Positions 1 through 5,932 of a stretch of 45,046 bases of DNA are shown here, piece by piece. Made by a program: the position numbers and the translations under genes. Position 1 is the first letter of the stretch. The number at the start of each line of letters is the position of its first letter. The notes under the pieces were generated by a model. It was not told where the DNA came from and did not search any database. It was given only the letters and a program-made list of their open reading frames with translations. The DNA is from Dehalococcoidales bacterium (GTDB taxonomy: Bacteria > Chloroflexota > Dehalococcoidia > Dehalococcoidales > UBA2162): contig JAUYHA010000085.1 in the NCBI GenBank assembly GCA_030690265.1, positions 1 to 45,046 on the forward strand, in the 5' to 3' direction.

Positions 1-75
1 CACTTCTCCGGTCCCTGGCCTCCTTACAGCTTCGTAGCCAAGCCCGTAATGCCGGTCAAAGAGGAAATCAAATGA
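1..75 (+). CDS. Gas vesicle protein GvpF/GvpL family, C-terminal end (partial)
   Basis: An open frame enters from the left edge and stops at TGA 73-75. Its 24 residues contain GPWPPYSFV, the hallmark C-terminal motif of GvpF/GvpL proteins (consensus tGPWPPYxFv). These are accessory proteins needed to nucleate gas vesicle assembly. The stop overlaps the start of the next gene as ATGA, so the two are probably translationally coupled in one operon. Only the tail is in the window, so GvpF cannot be told from GvpL. The family assignment rests on this one motif plus the gvp genes downstream. Confidence 0.8.
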   Translation, partial: HFSGPWPPYSFVAKPVMPVKEEIK

Positions 76-383
76 ACCCCACTCGAGATACGCATGCCAC
101 GCTGGTAGACCTTCTGGATAGGGTGCTGGACAAGGGTCTGATAGTTGATGCCGACCTCATCATCCATGTAGCGGGCATTCCCCTGCTGGGTGTGAAGCTG
201 AGAGCTGCCCTCGCTGGCATGGAGACCATGCTGAAGTATGGCATCTGGGAGGACTGGGACGAGGCATTGCGGGCGGTAGCTACAAAGGAGTACCGCCAGA
301 AAAAAATGGCCAGGGCTCCAGAAAGCGAAGTGGCCGCTTTATGCCACAAATCGGGAGGCACCGGAGTTACCACTTATAATTAA
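72..383 (+). CDS. Gas vesicle protein, GvpA/GvpJ/GvpM family
   Basis: This 103-residue protein carries the small-shell-protein core of the GvpA superfamily at about residues 10-60 (LVDLLDRVLDKGLIVDADL, then VAGIPLLGVKLRAALAGMET). The form GIPLLGVxLRAALAGMETML is closer to the GvpJ/GvpM branch than to the major shell protein GvpA, and the protein is longer than the usual 70-residue GvpA because of a charged C-terminal tail of about 35 residues. GvpJ and GvpM are minor structural or cap proteins of the gas-filled protein vesicle that gives cells buoyancy. The ATG overlaps the upstream GvpF/L stop by 4 bases. The exact subfamily is inferred; membership in the superfamily is clear. Confidence 0.88.
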   Translation: MNPTRDTHATLVDLLDRVLDKGLIVDADLIIHVAGIPLLGVKLRAALAGMETMLKYGIWEDWDEALRAVATKEYRQKKMARAPESEVAALCHKSGGTGVTTYN

Positions 384-425
384 TAGTGATTCTTGACGGT
401 TTTTGATTTGCGTGGCAGGTGTACC

Positions 426-572
426 ATGAAACTATCAAAGAAGATTAAGGCATTCTTCAAACGGGAAAAGGCAACAACTAAAGTCAGGCCGACCGAACCA
501 GCGGCTGGGGGTACCGAGAGAAAGGCTACTGAAACGAGTGCTCAGGAAGGGACTAAAGAAAAAGGCAGCTAA
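426..572 (+). CDS. Small basic protein in gas vesicle operon (48 aa)
   Basis: A short frame starts at ATG 426 after a GGCAGGTG ribosome-binding-like sequence and ends at TAA 570-572. The product is Lys/Thr/Glu-rich, begins MKLSKKIKAFFKREKA, and has a basic amphipathic start followed by a disordered-looking Thr/Glu-rich tail. It lies in the same orientation between the GvpA-family gene and gvpO, where the gap is otherwise unexplained. I do not recognise a family. Low complexity means it could be a chance frame, but position, start context and codon content favour a real small gene with an accessory role. Confidence 0.45.
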   Translation: MKLSKKIKAFFKREKATTKVRPTEPAAGGTERKATETSAQEGTKEKGS

Positions 573-677
573 ACAGCCGAAGCAAGACGAGTTATTTACC
601 AGTGCGTAGCTAAGCAGACTCTCCGTAATACGCCATAATACGTGAGGCTGTGACTGAAAAGGAGGATGAAAGTTAGG

Positions 678-932
678 ATGAACACTGATGAAATAATTAA
701 GAAAGCGCAGGAGGAGTTTGCCCGGCTTAGCAAGCTGCCTGTTAACGCGGTTATCGGACTCGCGAAGATAGATGAGGGATGGGTTATCTCACTAGAGGCC
801 CTGCAGAGGAAGGCTATCCCGGATACCATGGACATCTTAGGTGTATACGAAGTCTGCATGGACTGCGATGGTAACCTTCTTCATTTTGAGAGAAAGAGGC
901 TGCGAAAGCGTGGTGAAACCGAGGAGGGCTAA
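678..932 (+). CDS. gvpO: Gas vesicle protein GvpO
   Basis: The protein (84 residues from the ATG at 678, 88 if ATG 666 is used) matches the GvpO domain: a short N-terminal helix, then a two-stranded core reading GWVISLEALQRKAIPDTMDI and LGVYEVCMDCDGNLLHFERK. The family consensus has W.v.vEv.e..RiPdt.DvlatYEv.lD.dG.l..y.R. GvpO is found in archaeal and bacterial gvp clusters and is needed for, or regulates, vesicle formation. A strong GGAGG ends at 665, directly against ATG 666. That spacing is too short, so ATG 678 is preferred, though its 12-base spacing is long. Same strand as the other gvp genes. Confidence 0.85.
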   Translation: MNTDEIIKKAQEEFARLSKLPVNAVIGLAKIDEGWVISLEALQRKAIPDTMDILGVYEVCMDCDGNLLHFERKRLRKRGETEEG

Positions 933-992
933 ACAGGGACAACCCCGCTGTAGAGCAATCTGGCACTTTTTAACAAGACCCGGGTGGTAACT

Positions 993-1613
993 ATGAGGAA
1001 ACTCTACCTTGTCCCTATTCTTCACATGAGTGCTGACATGGGTACCCTGGCTGCATCTCTGGATGAAACGGCAAAGGCCGAACTGGGGCAGGAAATATGG
1101 GAAAAGCATAAAGACGATGTATCCAGGTTCTGGGACTGTATTGCTCACTTCTTCGATGTCCTGGACGTTGAAGGTTTCAAGATATACCAGGACGGCATGG
1201 TGGCTGATGGTGTGGACGGACTCAGGATTATCAGGGAGGGCATCAACCAGGGAAGCAAGAACTACGCTATCATAGGGAAGCTTCTGGAACGGGGAGCAAT
1301 ACTGGTAAAAACCGAAGACCTCGGCCTAGTCAAACAGGAATATACTTATGTAGCGAAAATAGCCCACGCCAGATCAAAGAAGGAAAAAGATGTGTGGGCC
1401 ATCAGGTACAAACGCGCTCAAGGCGGCTTGCTCAAACAGCGCGATGATTTTATCGCTAAGAGAATCAGGGAGACTTTAGGCGAAGGCGAGACCGGCATCC
1501 TCTTTATCGGAGCCTACCACAATATCTTGTCTAGACTACCGGAAGATATCCAGGTGTTGCAGGATCTTGCTAGCGCCAAACTCCGAGGTGAAAAATCAGA
1601 AGGGGGTCAATAG
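993..1613 (+). CDS. Uncharacterised protein at the end of the gas vesicle operon
   Basis: A 206-residue soluble protein that I cannot assign to a named family. It opens with a beta strand and HMS motif (KLYLVPILHMSADMG). It later has RDDFIAKRIRETLGEGETGI followed by FIGAYHNI, an arrangement that recalls the C-terminal part of TraB/PrgY/ChaN-like proteins (an Arg-Asp pair, a helix, then a hydrophobic strand ending Gly-x-x-His). That resemblance is weak and only suggestive. It lies about 60 bases after gvpO on the same strand, so it may be the last gene of the gas vesicle operon. ATG 993 is chosen over the in-frame GTG at 984 because of the GGTGG just upstream. Confidence 0.7.
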   Translation: MRKLYLVPILHMSADMGTLAASLDETAKAELGQEIWEKHKDDVSRFWDCIAHFFDVLDVEGFKIYQDGMVADGVDGLRIIREGINQGSKNYAIIGKLLERGAILVKTEDLGLVKQEYTYVAKIAHARSKKEKDVWAIRYKRAQGGLLKQRDDFIAKRIRETLGEGETGILFIGAYHNILSRLPEDIQVLQDLASAKLRGEKSEGGQ

Positions 1614-1709
1614 CCGGCTCCTAACGACTTATTCTATTGTGTTACAACATCCTCAAACAGGTACTCAGAAAATCACCCCTGCATACCAGGCCTGACGTGG
1701 ACATTTCAT

Positions 1710-2014
1710 CTACATAGTGGTTGTTTCTTGCCGACGTTCCTTGTTCATCTGGGCAAAATACTCCGGCGCGAACTGTGGGTACAGCGTCAGTTGTGGTCCA
1801 TACCACTCCCATTCAGGACCTTCCCGTCCCTTTGTAGATAATCTGTAATATCGGCGGTGGGGCATCGAAAAGATCCAAGACCCTGAATGTACGACTCCTC
1901 TTCTCTGCCGACTGGCTCAATGAAATTCTTGATATTTTTTCGATAGAATCGGAAAAACCGAATTCCGTCTGGAATATATTTTTGCTTTGTAATGTCGAAG
2001 GGTCGGTAAAAGGG
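1710..2014 (-). pseudogene. Frame-broken remnant of a minus-strand gene
   Basis: Two overlapping minus-strand frames look protein-like. One is open from 2014 down to TGA at 1787-1789 and includes FYRPFDITKQKYIPDGIRFF. The other is open from 1916 down to TAG at 1710-1712 and includes EWEWYGPQLTLYPQFAPEYF. Joining the N-terminal half of the first to the C-terminal half of the second by one frameshift near 1890-1915 would give a natural-looking protein end. Neither frame has a convincing start and in-frame stops bound both upstream, which suggests a decayed gene, not an intact one. I do not recognise the family. A chance pair of open frames cannot be ruled out. Confidence 0.35.
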
Positions 2015-2252
2015 CTATGAATCCTATCCTTAAACGAAACGGAGGACAGAAACTCGATATTGTCATACTGAAAAGGCTCCCCAGCCTTTTTGCTGACGAA
2101 AAGAAACTGAGAGATTACTGCTCAATCTGGAAAGTAGTTCTTCAAAATTCAGCCGGGATTGAAGTAGTATCAGGATTGAGGCTACTCCCAGAAACAGTTT
2201 CTATCATTTTTTGATTGAATCTCTAACGAGGGTGAATAATACCGTAAACCAT

Positions 2253-2505
2253 CTAATGTTGGCGATACTTCTGGACGACGAAGATGTCCTGATAGTAGCC
2301 ATTAGTCTTTTGGCATAGTTCCAAAGCAATGGCCCAATTCAAAATCCTCAAATCTAGGTAATAAGCATCGTTAGTGAATCTTACGTCTATACGAACGTAA
2401 TACGTTCTGAAGTGACAGAACAAAAGTCCTATATGCCTCTAGCCACTCTGGACAGTTCCCGAACTTTTCTTCGAGAAAAAGCAACTTATTCCGGCACTGC
2501 AGAAG
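2253..2505 (-). pseudogene. Second frame-broken minus-strand gene remnant
   Basis: The minus strand shows one frame open from 2505 to a stop at 2371-2373, containing KLLFLEEKFGNCPEWLEAYR. A second is open from 2438 to TAG at 2253-2255, containing RFTNDAYYLDLRILNWAIAL. Both read like real protein, and a single frameshift around 2380-2430 would join them into one C-terminal segment. No start codon or ribosome-binding site is visible upstream. The segment is AT-rich, like its surroundings. I read it as debris of a gene lost after insertion or transfer; the family is unknown. Confidence 0.35.
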
Positions 2506-2614
2506 CTACTCGTATCTTATCCAGAATCGATAGTATAAGTTTACTTTATCTGCCAGTATACATCAAACGATTAGCGTGCGAGGTCGGCTTTTTTCAGAGT
2601 GAAACAGATATTAG

Positions 2615-3121
2615 TTATCTATGTTGGCTTAACAGCGATTCTATAACTCTGCACTTCTCTGGCGCTACCTTATGAATCCCACGGCGAACCTCTCCTTGTT
2701 TGAAGATGGTTAAATCTCGCAATTCCGGCTTTTTCTTTATTTCATCCTCCAACAAAGGTTCTCTTTCATTAAGATGGAAGCTGATGTATTTCACTGCGAT
2801 AGTCTTCCGATTCCTTCGCATTTTCTCCAAATCGTCTCGCCCCCTTTGACCTACACAAAACTCCCTTTCCTTATCACATAGCGGCCATTTGTCAGGAACA
2901 GGAACCGGTTCGACCGTACCTTTGGCGTAGATACCTCGAATGTTTCCGTTACCCTTGCATTTCCATATGAATACAGTGTCCCCAGGCTTCACTTCAGGTT
3001 TGTAGCAACTAATATAATAACGGTCAGTCAGGGCTTTATCTCCTGACGAAGCAAATATTTCTTTCAGCCACCTTAAAATATCAAAATATTTCGGATTTGA
3101 TTGTATTATCCAATAATTCAT
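2615..3121 (-). CDS. EVE domain protein (PUA-like fold)
   Basis: This 168-residue protein starts MNYWIIQSNPKYFD and continues with KPGDTVFIWKCKGNG and GIYAKGTVEPVPVP. These are the opening strand, the GD-x-V-x-I-W core and the ri.Gi..v segment of the EVE domain. EVE domains have a PUA-like fold with an aromatic pocket thought to bind modified bases in DNA or RNA, and they are common in modification-dependent restriction and other defence contexts. The length fits a single-domain EVE protein. The start at 3121 has an excellent AAGGAGGAGG ribosome site upstream. The gene is AT-rich relative to the housekeeping genes and stands alone with no visible nuclease partner. Confidence 0.8.
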   Translation of the reverse strand: MNYWIIQSNPKYFDILRWLKEIFASSGDKALTDRYYISCYKPEVKPGDTVFIWKCKGNGNIRGIYAKGTVEPVPVPDKWPLCDKEREFCVGQRGRDDLEKMRRNRKTIAVKYISFHLNEREPLLEDEIKKKPELRDLTIFKQGEVRRGIHKVAPEKCRVIESLLSQHR

Positions 3122-3175
3122 CGAAATCCTCCTCCTTGATTACTCTGGGCAACTATCTCTCTACTCTACGCTACG

Positions 3176-3652
3176 CTATGAAATACGTGTCCATTTATGT
3201 CCACAAAATTTGCAATGATAATAATATCTACTGACATCAGTATTGTATGTATAAGGTATACGTACGGTTCTTTCTGTTGTCCCGGTTTGGTGCCCCTCGT
3301 TATCGCGGTGGACATCGGTTACATAGTGTGTATCGTAATCTAGGTTCTGTTCTCTGCCAAGAAATTCTGAACGGTCGAGCGCCCGCGCCCAAGGTTTATT
3401 ACATTTGGGACATTTAGTGGCTATCCTCTTCCTCGCTTCTTCGGCCTCTTTTTTAGCTCCCTCGGCTGCCTTCTTTGCTCGGTAGGCTACTAGATTTGTA
3501 AGCAACCACAATGCAGTTGTAGAAACAATTACTGCAATTACCACCCAATGCCAGTTAGGTGCCACTACTTTACTCCACTCCGCTTTTACGGAATACCAGA
3601 GCACCCACCCAAAACCAACAATTGCAGGAATCGCTCTTACAAGACTCCTCAT
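3176..3652 (-). CDS. Membrane protein with C-terminal zinc ribbon
   Basis: The 158-residue product has two predicted membrane segments, about residues 5-20 and 35-56. A Lys/Glu/Ala-rich coiled coil follows at about 58-78. The C-terminal domain has two Cys pairs, CPKC at 81-84 and CKFC at 147-150, a classic zinc-ribbon spacing with a long hydrophilic insert between. No family name can be given. AAGGAAA just upstream of ATG 3650-3652 supports the start. It lies about 50 bases upstream of the EVE-domain gene on the same strand, so the two may be co-transcribed. Function unknown. Confidence 0.7.
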   Translation of the reverse strand: MRSLVRAIPAIVGFGWVLWYSVKAEWSKVVAPNWHWVVIAVIVSTTALWLLTNLVAYRAKKAAEGAKKEAEEARKRIATKCPKCNKPWARALDRSEFLGREQNLDYDTHYVTDVHRDNEGHQTGTTERTVRIPYTYNTDVSRYYYHCKFCGHKWTRIS

Positions 3653-3844
3653 TTTTCCTTGTTCCAGCGTTTTTTCTCGCTAACATCTCAACGATATACT
3701 AATAACACCCACAATAATCTGTCAAACTTCACAGGAAATGCTTTCAGGGTAATACAATTACCCTCCTCTGAACGTGAAAACGAAGGTTCCGATTGATAAG
3801 AATAAAAATTTGAGGCTAATTTGCGGTAATGATGTTACCTTTTA

Positions 3845-3918
3845 TGGCTGGGGAAGAAGGATTCGAACCTTCACTGACGGATCCAGAGTCCGCTGTCCTA
3901 CCGTTAGACTATTCCCCA
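3845..3918 (-). tRNA. tRNA-Gln, anticodon CTG
   Basis: Read on the minus strand, this folds as a complete cloverleaf. The 7-bp acceptor stem TGGGGAA/TTCCCCA is perfect, the D arm contains AACGGTA, the anticodon stem-loop has the loop CTCTGGA (anticodon CTG), and the T arm is GAAGG-TTCGAAT-CCTTC. The discriminator is G and the CCA end is encoded (3845-3847). CTG decodes CAG glutamine codons. The 3' end points towards the AT-rich accessory stretch at 1.6-3.8 kb, a typical position for an integration site, although no repeat of the tRNA end was found at the far side. Confidence 0.96.
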
Positions 3919-3994
3919 GTATACCCGGATTATACCACAAAGCTGGTAAAAGGGGGGATAGAGAGGGTGGTTCAAAACAATCCAGTCTGGAAGG

Positions 3995-5848
3995 TTAGTC
4001 AATGCCCAGGTCAGCCAGCTTCTCCGGGGTGGGTATGCCAGTGCGGGCGTCCCAGCCCATCAAGGTATAGTAATAGCTCCTGGCTTTCTCCAGTTCTTGC
4101 GGGTCGTAGAACCTGGTAGATAAAACTCCGTTTCTTTTGGGCTGGTGGAAACGCTCGGGCAGCTTGTCATCGGCGGCAGTAAAGCCTTCTCTAAGATTAA
4201 ATAATCTGGCCATGGTCAGAGTTCTCTCAGCCACCCGCATCATTTCCACTACACCGGTCTGCCATCCGGTTACTGCCGACAGGATGTCATTAATCTGCTC
4301 TATGTCCCAGGGGACGAATGAGCAGAGGGCAAGACAGTCCCGAATAATGCGTTCCTTGTGAACATTGTGGAACAGGGAAACTTTACGCGGACTGAGCTCA
4401 TCAGCCGGCATAGGCTCCAGTAGTCCCAGCAGCTTGAGCCTGTTCCGCCCCCGGCCGCTCGCCATAGTATCATGGAAGTTAGCGCAGTGGTCGGCCCCAT
4501 GAGGGTTAATCGAGTAGCCCAGACCAAGGGCGGCTTTCAGTCGCGGTTCGTGCATGCCTATTTCCAGCCCCTTAACCTGCATGGCAAACTCCATGGCTCC
4601 TTTGCCGATTTTTCGGGCAGCCCGGGCTGTTCCCTCAGCCAGCAGGCTGCCGATTCCTTCACGCCTGGCTATCAGTTCGGTGGTTTTAAGCATCGCTTCA
4701 GTGTTGCCAAACTTTAGCTCAATACCATCCGTATCTTTCTCGGTCAGCAGCCCGTTCTCAAAGCACTCCATAGCAAAAGCAATGACAACCCCGGTGGAAA
4801 TGGCGTCTAAAGAATAGGCATTACATAGTTCGTTCGCCTTGGCAATAGCCTTGAGGTCACTTATGCCGCAGTTAGAACCCAGTGAAGCCAGGGCTTCGTA
4901 TTCCGGGCCGCCATAGGCAGGGTCAACAGGATAAGGCTCATCAACCCTGACCACTTTTTTACAGCGTATCGGGCAGGCAAAGCAGGTTTCCATATTGATT
5001 CTGATGGTATCTCTCACCGCCTCAGCGCTGATTTTTGAGGCATCAGGAAATTCCCCGTCTCTGAAATTATGAACCGGCAGATTGCCGGTGAGCATACCAG
5101 CCTCCATTCCCCCTCCGGTGCCCAGCTCATTGAATCCAGCCCACAGCTCCCGGTGGGCTAAGAGCCACTTCCTGAGTTCCTTCAAATGCTCAGGGTGAGC
5201 CACCTGCGGTGCCTTATGGCCTCTAACTCCAATGGCTTTAAGGTTCTTGGAGCCCATTACGGCTCCGGTGCCGCCTCTGCCGGCGGCGTCATGAAGGTCA
5301 TTGATAATACAGGCAAAGCGCACCAGATTTTCTCCGCCCGGTCCTATCGTCGCCACTCGAATCAAGTTATCTCCCAGCTCAGTTCTGATGGAGTTCTGGG
5401 TTTCCTTGGTACTCATTCCCCAGAGATGAGAGGCGTCCTTCAAGCTGGCTTCGCCATCGTTAACCCAGAGATAAACCGGCTTTTCCGCCTTACCTTCAAT
5501 GATGATGGCATCATAGCCAGCCCGCTTGAGCTCGGCGCCCCAGTTTCCCCCGACCTCTGACTTGGTATAGCCGCCCGTCAGCGGCGATTTAGCACCGATA
5601 CAATGGCGGCCGCTGCCCGATATGGACATTCCCGTTACCGGACCCAGGGCAAAGATTAGTTTATTCTCCGGAGCCAGGGGGTCGATTCCCTGCTCCAGTT
5701 CTTGCCAGAGGAAGTAAGAAATAAAGCCGGCTCCGCCTAAATATTTGCGGCAGAAAAGCTCGTCTATCGTTTCGGTGGAGAGATGTTTTCCAGACAGGTT
5801 CACTCTCAGGATTTTACCATTATAACCACCAGCTATTTGCTCAACCAT
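3995..5848 (-). CDS. Aldehyde:ferredoxin oxidoreductase (tungsten/molybdopterin enzyme)
   Basis: A 617-residue cytoplasmic enzyme of the AOR family, which oxidises aldehydes to carboxylic acids and passes electrons to ferredoxin using a tungsto-bispterin cofactor and one 4Fe-4S cluster. The N-terminal domain has the family features GYNGKILRVNLSG, KYLGGAGF, and the pterin-binding stretch with RHCIGAKSPLTGG and GRGGTGAVMGSKNLKAI. Cluster ligands are visible as C-x2-C-x3-C (TCFACPIRC, about residues 289-296), with a fourth Cys near 509 (LALCSFVPW). Length is normal. Start ATG 5846-5848 has AAGGAGG seven bases upstream; the TTG just before it is not needed. The aldehyde substrate cannot be read from sequence. 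No small ferredoxin-like partner is adjacent. Confidence 0.93.
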   Translation of the reverse strand: MVEQIAGGYNGKILRVNLSGKHLSTETIDELFCRKYLGGAGFISYFLWQELEQGIDPLAPENKLIFALGPVTGMSISGSGRHCIGAKSPLTGGYTKSEVGGNWGAELKRAGYDAIIIEGKAEKPVYLWVNDGEASLKDASHLWGMSTKETQNSIRTELGDNLIRVATIGPGGENLVRFACIINDLHDAAGRGGTGAVMGSKNLKAIGVRGHKAPQVAHPEHLKELRKWLLAHRELWAGFNELGTGGGMEAGMLTGNLPVHNFRDGEFPDASKISAEAVRDTIRINMETCFACPIRCKKVVRVDEPYPVDPAYGGPEYEALASLGSNCGISDLKAIAKANELCNAYSLDAISTGVVIAFAMECFENGLLTEKDTDGIELKFGNTEAMLKTTELIARREGIGSLLAEGTARAARKIGKGAMEFAMQVKGLEIGMHEPRLKAALGLGYSINPHGADHCANFHDTMASGRGRNRLKLLGLLEPMPADELSPRKVSLFHNVHKERIIRDCLALCSFVPWDIEQINDILSAVTGWQTGVVEMMRVAERTLTMARLFNLREGFTAADDKLPERFHQPKRNGVLSTRFYDPQELEKARSYYYTLMGWDARTGIPTPEKLADLGID

Positions 5849-5932
5849 CAATCATCCTCCTTCTGGCAGGTTAACGAGCTAACAGTATAAAAATGATGTT
5901 GGAACAGTGTCAAATTTTTTCCAGAATAAGTT

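Noticed and set aside
2017-2214. Plus-strand 65-residue open frame
   Set aside because: No ribosome site and an unstructured sequence unlike a known family, in an AT-rich stretch next to protein-like minus-strand remnants.
2412-2675. Plus-strand 87-residue open frame overlapping the EVE gene end
   Set aside because: It is antisense to the second minus-strand remnant and to the C-terminus of the EVE gene, with no ribosome site.
3774-4119. Two plus-strand open frames across the tRNA
   Set aside because: They translate the complement of the tRNA-Gln gene and the end of the aldehyde oxidoreductase gene; a well-known artefact.
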